IMG/VR virus record: IMGVR_UViG_3300028831_000041
Coordinates: 1 to 52,634 of that record
Strand: one strand, 5' to 3'
DNA length: 52,634 nt
DNA from: a virus
Made by a program: the position numbers and the translations under genes. This document shows positions 15,194-22,720 of this stretch, in pieces. The notes beneath the pieces are model-generated. The model saw only the letters and a list, made by a program, of their open reading frames with translations. It was not told the origin of the DNA and made no database searches. Positions within the stretch are counted from its first letter, which is position 1, and each line of letters starts with the position of its first letter.

Positions 15194-16083
15194 ATTTTAA
15201 TTTCTGGTGGAACATCTCCATCATGTAATATCTTGTATCCTGTGTATGCTATCCATTTTGCCATCAAATCTAGTTTATCGGTATAAAGCATTGTGGAAAG
15301 TTTGTATTCAGTAAGATCAAATGTTCTAAACCAATCACCACGAATCATTAGATCACATTCTATCTCTGAGACAATACTTGTTCTTGTGTCATTACGTCCA
15401 AGAGACTTATTGACTGCCCAACTAAAAGGAAAATCTTTATATTGCGAAGCTATCCAAAAGTGTAGATTTGTTAAGTCTATTGATGACTCATAATTAAGTT
15501 TGAATAATGTAACACCATCATTTTCTGAGGAGCCAAGCCATCCTTGTTGTATCCAAACTTCTACTGGAGCATAACGTTGCATCAGAACTATAAGTGCACC
15601 AATCACATAAAGATTATCATCAGCATTTCCCCACCAAGCAACATCTGTATTTATCAGTATTCTATATGCTCCATCACCTGTTCCGCGTTTTACTTCTAAT
15701 TCCTCACTAGACTTGCGATTGAAGCAACACTTTTCTTCACCACTTAATATGAGATCTGCCGTAGTTGTAATTCCATTTTCTTCCCTAGTGTATCCTTGTT
15801 TTGATTGTGAGAATGATGGAACTAGATCATCTACCATTCCTAACAATGTTTCAATTCGTTCTTCTGCATCCCTTTGAAATTCAATGTTTCCAGTTGTTAT
15901 ATCTTTACAGGCTTGATCAAGATTATTCTTTAAATTTCCTACCATTGTATCATCTAATCTATAAAATTCTTTTGTATTGAAGAACTTATCTTTTGCATCT
16001 TTAGCTAATTGAATTGCTTGTTCCTGACTATCAAGTATAATTGTGGTGCCACCATTATTTGTTGGTGATTTGTAAGATTTCAT
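15190..16083 (-). CDS. phage DUF7192-like protein, likely partner of the CobS-like ATPase
   Basis: The central stretch DLILSGEEKCCFNRKS is followed about 14 residues later by GAYRILINTDVAWWGNADDNLYVIGALIVLMQRYAPVEVWI. This matches the shape of a phage family (DUF7192-like, from memory) that is usually encoded beside MoxR/CobS ATPases: a Rossmann-like, von Willebrand A-resembling fold. The nearby AAA+ gene fits such a pairing. It might be the adaptor that delivers substrates to the ATPase. The family name was not checked by search. Confidence 0.55.
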   Translation of the reverse strand: MKSYKSPTNNGGTTIILDSQEQAIQLAKDAKDKFFNTKEFYRLDDTMVGNLKNNLDQACKDITTGNIEFQRDAEERIETLLGMVDDLVPSFSQSKQGYTREENGITTTADLILSGEEKCCFNRKSSEELEVKRGTGDGAYRILINTDVAWWGNADDNLYVIGALIVLMQRYAPVEVWIQQGWLGSSENDGVTLFKLNYESSIDLTNLHFWIASQYKDFPFSWAVNKSLGRNDTRTSIVSEIECDLMIRGDWFRTFDLTEYKLSTMLYTDKLDLMAKWIAYTGYKILHDGDVPPEIKI

Positions 16084-16289
16084 AACAGGATTGTTTTCTC
16101 AATTACTTTTGTGTAAATGGCTTTAATGTCTGTTGAACCTGTCATTTTCAATAGTTTTGCTTGTCCTTCTACAAAGTCTTTCAATTCTGATTCTGAGGCA
16201 AATCGCTTCATCACAAATCCACCACATTTATGCCCATTAGGTAACATATAAGTTAGTGTCTTAAGCTTAATGACTTTTATTTCACTCAT
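16080..16289 (-). CDS. hypothetical protein (69 aa)
   Basis: Lys-rich, with strands at both ends and FASESELKDFVEGQAKLL as a helix. Its stop overlaps the next gene's ATG (ATGA). Lies between the CobS-like gene and its presumed partner and could be part of that complex; unproved. Confidence 0.55.
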   Translation of the reverse strand: MSEIKVIKLKTLTYMLPNGHKCGGFVMKRFASESELKDFVEGQAKLLKMTGSTDIKAIYTKVIEKTILL

Positions 16290-16325
16290 ATTGCTTGGTG
16301 CTATTCCCCGCTTGCTTGCGCGTAA

Positions 16326-17600
16326 TCAAATGGAAAACTTTCCGCAATTCTGGAGTATATTAGCCTTCACATCATTGTCAATAAGTTGAAAGATACTTTT
16401 CTCAGCAATCTGTTCAGCAGTAGATTTACCTTGTTTAATAAAGGCTGCTCCACGTCTTATTGCTCGTGTTGTTATGTAAATTGTTCCTGCACAATATTCA
16501 TTACAATATTGTCGCACTCTATGACAATATGTTGACCATTCTATATTACCTGTCATCTGTATTGAAATATCGTGCTCAATGTGTTCATCATAGAAGATCT
16601 CATGCATCGTAAATCTATTGAGCGTAGATGCATCAATCTTATTTCGTATAAAGCCACGTGTACTACCAGTGCCCTTTGTATTATCTGCAACTACAAGATA
16701 GAAATCCTTGTGACGCTCAATGGTTTCATTATTTCCAAACGTGTAGAACTTATTTTCAAGAGCATTACAAGCTCCAGTAATTACCATTGCATCACAAGCA
16801 CAAATTTCATCAATACACAATAGTCCACCATCTTTGTAAGCTTTATATGCAAGTCCAGGTATGAAACTTCCAGTAGCAATATTATTATAGCCAACAATCT
16901 TTCCTTCTGTAACTGTTGGTCCACCTTGAACTGGATACAACGGAACATTTAGTGCTTGTGCAAGATGCTCAAACATCATTGTTTTACCACAACCTGGCGC
17001 TCCATATAGGTAAAGAAATTCAGAATAGCCATTGCTGTTCCGTGCAGTAAGATCATTTACTATCTCAGGGACTTGATAATGATGCCTAGTTAGTGTAATC
17101 TTTTGTTCCTCAGAATCATACTTATGATTAACTATGAGAATCTCAACACGTTTCTTGGTTAATTGATCTCGAAGATCAACCAGTTCATTCTCGCGTTCTG
17201 AGATAGTATTGACTAACTTCTGATTCTCAAGATTTTCATTATTTAGTTTATTCTGAAGCTGATCTAGTTCATTCTTATATAGTTGTTCTAATTCTGAATC
17301 AAAAGCTTTATTTATAGTTTCTTGTGCAGGTTTAATTTCAGCATCCTGATTAATACAAAGTTCAAGAGCTGTTAAGACTTTACTATAATTATGAATTTTT
17401 GTAAGTATGTCAATGCTGAAATCATTATGATACGTCACTAATGATTTATGATTACTGCCAGCACAAATCTTCTCGATTGTCATTATGCGAGATTCTTCAT
17501 CAAGCTTTTGAATCTCTTTTGACAATCTAACAAATAGACCTGTTATATCAAATTTTGTTTTGGTTTGAGTTCCTGTTACTGAAGGAAATGTCTTGTGCAT
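16326..17600 (-). CDS. CobS/MoxR-like AAA+ ATPase
   Basis: A coiled coil at residues 95-155 precedes the AAA+ core. The core has Walker A GAPGCGKT (200-207), a DGGLLCIDEICACD Walker B near 250-262, VVADNTKGTGS as sensor I and FIRNKIDASTLNRF carrying the arginine finger. CobS/MoxR members remodel or insert metal into partner proteins; phage versions are common but their substrates are unknown. The 16080 and 15190 genes, directly downstream, are probable partners. A sigma-54-type promoter lies about 50-65 nt upstream of the ATG. Confidence 0.85.
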   Translation of the reverse strand: MHKTFPSVTGTQTKTKFDITGLFVRLSKEIQKLDEESRIMTIEKICAGSNHKSLVTYHNDFSIDILTKIHNYSKVLTALELCINQDAEIKPAQETINKAFDSELEQLYKNELDQLQNKLNNENLENQKLVNTISERENELVDLRDQLTKKRVEILIVNHKYDSEEQKITLTRHHYQVPEIVNDLTARNSNGYSEFLYLYGAPGCGKTMMFEHLAQALNVPLYPVQGGPTVTEGKIVGYNNIATGSFIPGLAYKAYKDGGLLCIDEICACDAMVITGACNALENKFYTFGNNETIERHKDFYLVVADNTKGTGSTRGFIRNKIDASTLNRFTMHEIFYDEHIEHDISIQMTGNIEWSTYCHRVRQYCNEYCAGTIYITTRAIRRGAAFIKQGKSTAEQIAEKSIFQLIDNDVKANILQNCGKFSI

Positions 17601-17651
17601 AATCTTGTAACACTATCTAAATCCAAAGCGCAGTTGACTATGCCTCAATAA

Positions 17652-17667
17652 AGCAAAAATCGTGCCA
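17652..17667 (-). promoter_or_regulatory. sigma-54-type promoter (CobS-like operon)
   Basis: Minus strand TGGCACGATTTTTGCT is an exact match to TGGCAC-N5-TTGC. Predicted start near 17641, with about 40 nt of leader before the AAA+ ATG. It lies in the only gap (17601-17701) between that gene and its neighbour. Confidence 0.8.
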
Positions 17668-17701
17668 GCAATATATACTAACACGAGCTTTGATTTATTT
17701 C

Positions 17702-17911
17702 TTAAAGGCAAATATTTATTCCGTTGAATGGTTTCCTGATTGTTTTTCTATCCTTATATGCAAAAGGAACTTCGCTTTGCACAGGTTTCTCAAATTTGAT
17801 AGAAAGCATCTGCTGATGTGTTAACTCTGGAGCGCTGTCTAGAAGCATTTTAAAGTCGCCTAGATATGAATTGAATTTACTCTGAGTGACTGTTTTGGAT
17901 TCTTTGTTCAT
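17702..17911 (-). CDS. hypothetical protein (69 aa)
   Basis: Starts MNKESKTVTQSKFNSYLGDF, with an acidic-then-basic helical middle (LTHQQMLSIKFEKP) and KDRKTIRKPFNGI at the end. It is transcribed away from the regulatory gap that holds three sigma-54-like sites. Monocistronic by layout; function unknown. Confidence 0.6.
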   Translation of the reverse strand: MNKESKTVTQSKFNSYLGDFKMLLDSAPELTHQQMLSIKFEKPVQSEVPFAYKDRKTIRKPFNGINICL

Positions 17912-17997
17912 TGTGTTTTTCTCCTATTTTCAATCATGCGGATTGTTTACTGCGTTGCATGACTGAAATTAAAATAAATTTCTAATCAATTCATTTG

Positions 17998-18013
17998 TGG
18001 CACAAAATTAGCT
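17998..18013 (+). promoter_or_regulatory. sigma-54-type promoter, plus strand
   Basis: TGGCACAAAATTAGCT: canonical TGGCAC, and TAGC with GC in phase. It fires toward a minus-strand gene, so it could make an antisense or non-coding RNA. Downstream sequence (AGGGTCGTGATATATTC) is copied at the opposed site at 18245. Confidence 0.6.
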
Positions 18014-18141
18014 CAGGGTCGTGATATATTCCCCCCATTTTCGTTTATCCTTATTTTCTATGAATTATTCTCAATATATATTTGATATATATATAGTATA
18101 GGGGAGATTTAATACGTATATATTCCCTCGCGATTTTTTGC

Positions 18142-18157
18142 AGCTAATTCGATGCCA
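18142..18157 (-). promoter_or_regulatory. sigma-54-type promoter, minus strand
   Basis: Minus strand TGGCATCGAATTAGCT: TGGCAT -24 box and TAGC -12 box, correctly spaced. It would start near 18131 and give a leader of about 220 nt to the ATG at 17911. Shares GGCATCGAAT-AGCTG with the site at 18245. Confidence 0.55.
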
Positions 18158-18243
18158 ATTTTTAGGGTCGTGAGGAGAGCTTTTGAGGGTGTGATTTTTG
18201 AAAACGGCCTAACCGAAATTGCCAAGAATATATCAAAACCCTC

Positions 18244-18259
18244 AGCTTATTCGATGCCA
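18244..18259 (-). promoter_or_regulatory. sigma-54-type promoter, minus strand
   Basis: Minus strand TGGCATCGAATAAGCT: TGGCAT and AAGC in the required phase. Its downstream 17 bases (GAGGGTTTTGATATATTC region) copy the plus-strand unit at 17998, so the two face each other across about 200 bp. Confidence 0.55.
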
Positions 18260-18309
18260 AAATTTTGTTTAATCTTTCAAGATTTTGGTGGGGGTTCCTC
18301 GTTTTTTAC

Positions 18310-18564
18310 TTAAGTGCGATTTGGAAAGTGCTTCTCAATCGGAACATTTGACTTAATCCAACTTTTACGAAGAACTTGTCCATAAGCCATCGCCCTTCCC
18401 TTTACAATAGAACGACCTTGCTTCCAACAAGTAGGACGATTTTTCTTCGCATTATGGAAAGCAAGTAACCTTTGAAATTCTTCACGTCTTGTTGTCTTGT
18501 GGACTGGAGCTTTACGAATTGCTTCCCAGGCTTCTTCTTGTTTTGTCGTTGTCATAGAAGTCAA
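18310..18564 (-). CDS. basic hypothetical protein (84 aa)
   Basis: Ser/Thr-rich N-terminus then helices (KQEEAWEAIRKAPV; TTRREEFQRLLAFHNAKKN) and a basic tail (KHFPNRT). Net strongly positive, so a nucleic-acid role is possible. MTTTKQEE (three codons in) is an alternative start. It is flanked by regulatory gaps on both sides, suggesting its own transcript. Confidence 0.6.
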   Translation of the reverse strand: MTSMTTTKQEEAWEAIRKAPVHKTTRREEFQRLLAFHNAKKNRPTCWKQGRSIVKGRAMAYGQVLRKSWIKSNVPIEKHFPNRT

Positions 18565-18892
18565 CTTATCAGCTGAATTCTATTACAAGAGTCCTTGCAC
18601 TCATCCAATTTAGTTAGCTCTACGGTTACATCATTCCAATGATGCTTTAACTTCCTCAGAAGCCCTGAGCTTTTTCCTTATTTAACTATTAGATTTACAC
18701 AAGGGCAGTGCGTTACTGCGTTTAATAAGTAAGTGATTGCTATCTCCCTTAGCTTACTAGCTTGCTTGCTTACTTTCGTTAATACAGTGTAAGAACTACT
18801 ATTTCAGCATTAAAATTGTCAAAGAGCTTTACAACGAGAAATTGTCTTGGAGTAGTAGAGTATTTCATCTACTACTCCAAGTATGGTCTGGA
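18565..18892. other. non-coding gap between two single-gene units
   Basis: No reading frame with coding character on either strand. Near its left part an imperfect GCAGT/ACTGC repeat (about 18705-18720) is seen; the right end holds the 18846-18881 terminator hairpin. I saw no tRNA. A minus-strand promoter for the 84-residue gene should lie here but I could not identify one confidently. Confidence 0.5.
18846..18881 (-). terminator. strong hairpin downstream of the 148-aa gene
   Basis: Perfect 14-bp inverted repeat CTTGGAGTAGTAGA/TCTACTACTCCAAG with an 8-nt loop, starting 12 nt beyond the stop codon at 18893. Only a weak U-tract follows on the minus strand. Together with 13059-13092 it is the second long hairpin placed directly after a sigma-54-driven gene. 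Confidence 0.68.
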
Positions 18893-19339
18893 CTACTTAG
18901 CCAAAACTTGTTTGGAAGCCCAGTAGGCACACTCATCAGTGTATTTGACAAGTTGTTCCTCAAGAGCAGGAACATTGCGATCTTCCAGCAATCCTTCCAT
19001 GTATAGTGCATCAATTTGTTGACACACACGGACAAGAGACATACTCTTGGTAGTGATGATTTTACCACCCCCACGGATTGTGAGTCTGCTAAAGCCATCC
19101 TTAGCAGCTTTTCCAACTTTAGACGCCAGTTCAGCACTGGAAGCCATAAGGCGACCAATATCAGAACCATAATCCACGGCACATTTGTGAGCGACTTGTT
19201 TATCAATCCCACAATGAACCATTGTCGAGAAAGCATCAGCTTGGAACCTACCAAGCATACCGGCAAACTTGCCGATAATGATAACTTTAGACGGTTCTAC
19301 TTGAGTTTGTGCAACTGGTGCATTTGTGATTTCTGGCAT
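18893..19339 (-). CDS. hypothetical protein, first gene of leftward block (148 aa)
   Basis: Begins MPEITNAPVAQTQVEPSKVI, then helical and Ala/Gly-rich segments (KFAGMLGRFQADAFS; GRLMASSAELASKVGKAAKD) and a C-terminal ECAYWASKQV helix. AAAGGATAG upstream of the ATG is a good ribosome site. Codons are visibly richer in G+C than the surroundings. A sigma-54-type promoter about 145 nt upstream and a hairpin downstream make this a single-gene, probably abundantly expressed unit. No family recognised. Confidence 0.72.
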   Translation of the reverse strand: MPEITNAPVAQTQVEPSKVIIIGKFAGMLGRFQADAFSTMVHCGIDKQVAHKCAVDYGSDIGRLMASSAELASKVGKAAKDGFSRLTIRGGGKIITTKSMSLVRVCQQIDALYMEGLLEDRNVPALEEQLVKYTDECAYWASKQVLAK

Positions 19340-19492
19340 AACTATCCTTTGGTTGACTACACTTTACGGGTGCACCAAACATGGTTACACTTTGCCGTAA
19401 AGTAAAGCAAGCCATAATCACTGTGAAAGCATACGCAATGCATTGCAAGGCGATGCAGTCCAAACTGTATTTCAAAGAACTGCAACACATAG

Positions 19493-19508
19493 AGCAGATC
19501 AGATGCCA
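19493..19508 (-). promoter_or_regulatory. sigma-54-type promoter (148-aa gene)
   Basis: Minus strand TGGCATCTGATCTGCT: TGGCAT -24 box, CTGC -12 box, correct spacing. Predicted start near 19482, leader about 143 nt. Confidence 0.68.
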
Positions 19509-19523
19509 CGTCCAGACCACAAT

Positions 19524-19556
19524 ATATGGTAGTCTTTTATCTTGACTATACCATAT
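19524..19556. other. hairpin in the divergent region
   Basis: ATATGGTA (19524-19531) pairs with TACCATAT (19549-19556) and is extended by GTC/GAC after a 2-nt bulge. It could act as an operator, or as a structured leader element if upstream promoters exist. Confidence 0.45.
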
Positions 19557-19909
19557 GTAGTATGCCAGTGTCTCATTTTTAGAGTCTAACAATGATACAT
19601 GCATAAGTCATTGATTATCAATGAATTAGACTGTCCTATTCGTGGAAGTCTGTTTTGTGGACAATAGTTGACTAGTCATCTACTACGCTTCGCTGGCAAG
19701 TCAAGCGTCTTTGTTTTACTTTGTATTGCAGAGTAATCTGTATCAGAAAGTAGCTTGTGATACAAAGTAGAGAACCGATGTCCAGAAAAAGATTCGAGCG
19801 CCTGCACATATACTCTCTCACAAAATTCCCAAAATCAATTACCCCTATCTCTATATACCTACAATCCTCCACTAAAAGTATAATCTAGAACAACACTATT
19901 AAACAAAGT

Positions 19910-19925
19910 TGGCACAATTCTTGCT
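19910..19925 (+). promoter_or_regulatory. sigma-54-type promoter of the late (rightward) block
   Basis: TGGCACAATTCTTGCT preceded by T, a textbook TTGGCAC-N5-TTGC match. GG at 19911-19912 and GC at 19923-19924 place the start near 19936, next to the first late ATG (19938). Confidence 0.85.
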
Positions 19926-19937
19926 GTCACAACCTTG

Positions 19938-20126
19938 ATGAATAGTATTGCAACTAAAAAACTTGACTCTATTAAATTTGAGGAACAAGAAGAACATTTT
20001 CGCATTAGACAAATTATTGAGTCAACAGGGCTTTACAGTTTGTTAAAGTCCACAGAAAAACTGACAGATGAGGAATTTGATAAAGAATTTACTGTGTTGC
20101 ACAAAGTTGCTAACATTACTGAGTAA
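19938..20126 (+). CDS. first late gene, hypothetical (62 aa), possibly leaderless
   Basis: ATG at 19938 (a TTG lies just before). The product is helical: KFEEQEEHFRIRQIIEST and LKSTEKLTDEEFDKEFTVL. No ribosome-binding site is visible upstream. The predicted sigma-54 start is at about 19936, so the mRNA would be nearly leaderless. Followed by a small hairpin (20131-20151). Function unknown. Confidence 0.6.
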   Translation: MNSIATKKLDSIKFEEQEEHFRIRQIIESTGLYSLLKSTEKLTDEEFDKEFTVLHKVANITE

Positions 20127-20130
20127 GAAG

Positions 20131-20151
20131 TATCATAGCTGTTCTATGATA
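20131..20151 (+). other. short hairpin after first late gene
   Basis: TATCATAG, CTGTT loop, CTATGATA: an 8-bp perfect stem 4 nt after the stop codon. No U-tract follows, so it more likely stabilises or processes the mRNA than terminates it. Confidence 0.45.
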
Positions 20152-20217
20152 TTAAACAAATCGGTTACTTTGCTATTACTCATGTGATTGAGTGCAACAC
20201 AGTATTAAACTTACAAT

Positions 20218-20337
20218 ATGAACTTTTTACGAAAACAAAACTTCTTTAGACCATTTCTAAATGAAGGTATGACAGATTGGGGTGCTCTTATGGTAGCTTG
20301 GTATGGATTTGTGAATGATGCACAGCCAAAGGATTAA
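20218..20337 (+). CDS. small hypothetical protein (39 aa)
   Basis: ATG at 20218, TAA at 20335. Basic start (MNFLRKQNFFRPF), then a Trp-rich segment (MTDWGALMVAWYGFVNDA). Ends 17 nt before the terminase small-subunit-like ATG. Short, but the composition looks coding. Confidence 0.5.
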   Translation: MNFLRKQNFFRPFLNEGMTDWGALMVAWYGFVNDAQPKD

Positions 20338-20354
20338 CATAGGAGATTATTCCT

Positions 20355-20768
20355 ATGACAGCAGCAAATCAACAAATTGTAACAGCATTTGAGGAATTAA
20401 ATCTAACTCCTGAGCAAATCTCAGAAGCATTTGGATTTAATATTCTTGCTGTCAAGTCTGTTCTTTCTCAGTTCTCCTCTAAATTTAAAAGCGCGGTTAA
20501 ATCATCTAAGAATTCTGGATTTACAGATGATGAAGCTGAAGAAATGTATTCCATCATTCTTAATCTTGCACGATATAGTGATGATGAAAATCTTCAGTAT
20601 AAAGCTGCATGTCGTATCATAGATGATAAAAAGGGGCGGCTCGACATTGTAAATAATCAGCCAGGATTGCAAATCAATGTAGTAACATTTAATGAGCAGA
20701 TGCAAAAAGCTCTAAATGCAGAAAGACGTACACTTGAGATAAAAGATGTGGAGGAAGTAGCAGCGTGA
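20355..20768 (+). CDS. putative terminase small subunit
   Basis: 137 residues with an N-terminal helix-turn-helix-like segment (LTPEQISEAFGFNILAVKSVL) and a helical, acidic middle (TDDEAEEMYSIILNLARYSDDENLQYKAACRII), the usual layout of phage TerS, which binds the packaging site. GGAGAT precedes the ATG at good spacing. The large terminase subunit gene follows after two tiny genes. Call is by position and shape. Confidence 0.65.
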   Translation: MTAANQQIVTAFEELNLTPEQISEAFGFNILAVKSVLSQFSSKFKSAVKSSKNSGFTDDEAEEMYSIILNLARYSDDENLQYKAACRIIDDKKGRLDIVNNQPGLQINVVTFNEQMQKALNAERRTLEIKDVEEVAA

Positions 20769-20851
20769 TGATTTTTGGAATAATGTTATTCATTGTGGCT
20801 ATTCTTGTGTATGCTTTTACTTCTGATGATGACACTTATAGAAAGAAGTAA
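20768..20851 (+). CDS. tiny membrane peptide (27 aa)
   Basis: ATG overlaps the terS stop (TGATG) and its own stop overlaps the next ATG (TAATG). The hydrophobic stretch IFGIMLFIVAILVYAF is followed by an acidic end (SDDDTYRKK). A single-span peptide; function unknown. Confidence 0.5.
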   Translation: MIFGIMLFIVAILVYAFTSDDDTYRKK

Positions 20852-20997
20852 TGCAAATAGCATTATCAATCAAGTATAATGCTTTTGATGGTTCAGTTGA
20901 TCTCACTGAACTAAATAAGTACTTAAGTGATGGATGGAAAGTTATTCTTACAGATGTAACAGGATTTACAGTCATAGTAATCCTAGAAACACTTTAG
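20851..20997 (+). CDS. hypothetical protein (48 aa)
   Basis: ATG at 20851, stop directly before the terL ATG. Strand-rich: SIKYNAFDGSVDLTEL, WKVILTDVTGFTVIVILETL, likely a small beta protein. Tight spacing with both neighbours supports it; function unknown. Confidence 0.55.
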   Translation: MQIALSIKYNAFDGSVDLTELNKYLSDGWKVILTDVTGFTVIVILETL

Positions 20998-22716
20998 ATG
21001 GAAAATCAAGTATCAACACTTATCAAGGAGGTGAGGCTAACTCCATCTTTGGTTGACGCTTCTTCTAATAACAAAGGTAATGCTGAGAAAGATTTTCCAT
21101 CTTCTTTTTTATATGATGGTGATAGAGTAGATAATACTCCTCCGCCAACAGGAGAATATCAGAAGTTCGAGTTTCCTAATCCCTTCATTCTAGTTTGCTT
21201 CTTCGATAAATCAATAGCAGATGGTTATGTGACACTTCATCCTTGGCAACGTGATGTCAATGTAGAACTTGCAGAGGCGAAACCTACATCTAAGAATCCA
21301 TGTAAATACGTTCTTCTTGCTAATAATGGCTCAGGAAAAGATAAATTCATAATAGCACCCTTCTCAGTTTGGTTCACACTAACAAAGATTCGTAGTCGCA
21401 TCATTATTACTACTTCATCTGGTGTTCAACTTACTTCTCAAACAGAGCCATATATTAAAGATCTGTGTGAAAAAGTAAATGCACATTTTGGCCAAGAAGT
21501 CTATCGTATAAGACAACGCTACATTAAGTGCATACTTACTGGTTCAGAAATAAGAATGTTTGCAACTGATGAGAAAGGGAAGGCAGAAGGTTATCATCCA
21601 ATAGATGCACACTCTGAGATGGCAATTATTGTAAATGAAGGAAAGAGCGTAACAGAAGATATACATGAAGCTCTACGAAGATGCACTGGTTTCAATTATT
21701 GGATAGAAGTATCATCTGCTGGAGAACCTAAAGGCTTCCTTTATAAAGCAGTAACAGATCCGCGCTTTGGATTTAAGAACAAAAGAATAACATCATACCA
21801 ATGTCCACATCTCAATAAAAATGAAATAGAAACTGATAAACTTGATCTTGGAGAGCATTCTGCTTTCTTTCGTTCTAAGCATCTATCACTATTCACTTCA
21901 ATAGGCGGACAATCAATCATACCCCTAGAATTAATACAACAACTTTTAGATAATCCTCCAGTTCATCAATTTCAGCATTGGCCAAAAAGAGTGGGTATTG
22001 ATCTTGCTGCTGGTGGTGATGAAAATGTAATTTGTATCACACAAGGCAACTATGTAGTAAAAGAAATCTGGTTTCGTGAAACAGATACAACTGTTGCTGC
22101 TATGCGCATTTTCCAGATACTACATGATGAGAAGATAGATAAAAATAGTGAACATATCTATGCTGATGATGGTGGAATAGGTAGAGGTATCATAGATCAA
22201 GTTAATGCTTTTGGATATAATATCAATCGTGTAATGAATCAATGGGCGGCGCTTGGAGATAAAAAACAATTTGGTAATAGAGGAGCATCTAATTGGTTTC
22301 GTGTGAAACGGATACTAGAGGAAAAACTGTTTGATATTTCAGGACTTTCTAAGATTACGCTAGATCAACTTAGTCAGCGCAATTATAAACAAACTCTAAC
22401 TGGTGGACGAATATTTCTTGAAGCAAAGAAAGAAGCTAAAGCACATGGCAGACTATCACCTGATAGAGCTGATGCATTTATACTTTCCCTAACAGGACTT
22501 ACAGTTGAAGATTTTATGAAGAATGATAACAAAGAAGTAGAGACTGAGGCGCGGCAGCGAGGACAACTTCTACCAACACCTGATGCTGTACTTAATTGGT
22601 ATGAAGATAACGAGACGTACTCCAATTACTCAGACAAGATTTTTGATAGTAAACGTTCCAACGTAAAACGTTCCAACGTAAAACGTTCCCTTAAAGAGAC
22701 GCTCCTCAAAATATAA
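20998..22716 (+). CDS. terL: terminase large subunit
   Basis: Walker A-like LLANNGSGKD (residues 106-115) follows HPWQ, the usual adenine-contact entry of large terminases. The translocase strand RIIITTSSGVQL and an acidic VNEGKSVTEDI region follow. The nuclease lobe starts RVGIDLAAGGDENV (about residue 335) with IYADDGGIGRG and SPDRADAFILSL as its later acidic sites. The 572-residue size is normal. It packages DNA into the procapsid through the portal. The C-terminal tail contains a KRSNV tandem repeat. Confidence 0.92.
   Translation: MENQVSTLIKEVRLTPSLVDASSNNKGNAEKDFPSSFLYDGDRVDNTPPPTGEYQKFEFPNPFILVCFFDKSIADGYVTLHPWQRDVNVELAEAKPTSKNPCKYVLLANNGSGKDKFIIAPFSVWFTLTKIRSRIIITTSSGVQLTSQTEPYIKDLCEKVNAHFGQEVYRIRQRYIKCILTGSEIRMFATDEKGKAEGYHPIDAHSEMAIIVNEGKSVTEDIHEALRRCTGFNYWIEVSSAGEPKGFLYKAVTDPRFGFKNKRITSYQCPHLNKNEIETDKLDLGEHSAFFRSKHLSLFTSIGGQSIIPLELIQQLLDNPPVHQFQHWPKRVGIDLAAGGDENVICITQGNYVVKEIWFRETDTTVAAMRIFQILHDEKIDKNSEHIYADDGGIGRGIIDQVNAFGYNINRVMNQWAALGDKKQFGNRGASNWFRVKRILEEKLFDISGLSKITLDQLSQRNYKQTLTGGRIFLEAKKEAKAHGRLSPDRADAFILSLTGLTVEDFMKNDNKEVETEARQRGQLLPTPDAVLNWYEDNETYSNYSDKIFDSKRSNVKRSNVKRSLKETLLKI
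22651..22689 (+). repeat. 15-bp tandem repeat in terL tail
   Basis: AAACGTTCCAACGTA repeated twice and then 9 bases of a third copy. It encodes KRSNV-KRSNV-KRS. Each unit contains the palindrome AACGTT. Could be a packaging site or protein-length variation; not tested. Confidence 0.7.
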
Positions 22717-22720
22717 ATTT

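Larger units (their letters stand above)
17912..18309. other. 398-bp intergenic control region with a duplicated convergent promoter-like unit
   Basis: No credible gene. It holds -24/-12 matches at 17998 (plus), 18143 (minus) and 18245 (minus), an AT-rich stretch (18060-18115), and three AGGGT(C)GTGA copies on the plus strand (18015-18024, 18164-18173, 18186-18194). The 17998 and 18245 units share 26 of 33 bases from GGCA through the predicted start, but in opposite orientation. It may be an origin or an activator-binding region; this is not proven. Confidence 0.65.
19340..19937. other. divergent control region between leftward and rightward blocks
   Basis: 598 bp with no convincing gene. 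Contents seen: the leader of 19339 with repeats of ACACTTT(A/GC)CG, the minus sigma-54-type site at 19493, an ATATGGTA/TACCATAT hairpin (19524-19556), and at the right end the plus sigma-54-type promoter of the late block. It is the natural place for early promoters or the origin. Confidence 0.6.

Noticed and set aside
18865-19266. 133-codon minus frame overlapping the 148-residue gene
   Set aside because: Different frame of the same DNA without a ribosome site; the 18893-19339 frame has a good one, a promoter and a terminator.
19672-19872. 66-codon minus frame in the divergent control region
   Set aside because: It starts with GTG, lacks a ribosome site, has odd composition with no recognisable domain, and overlaps control sequence.
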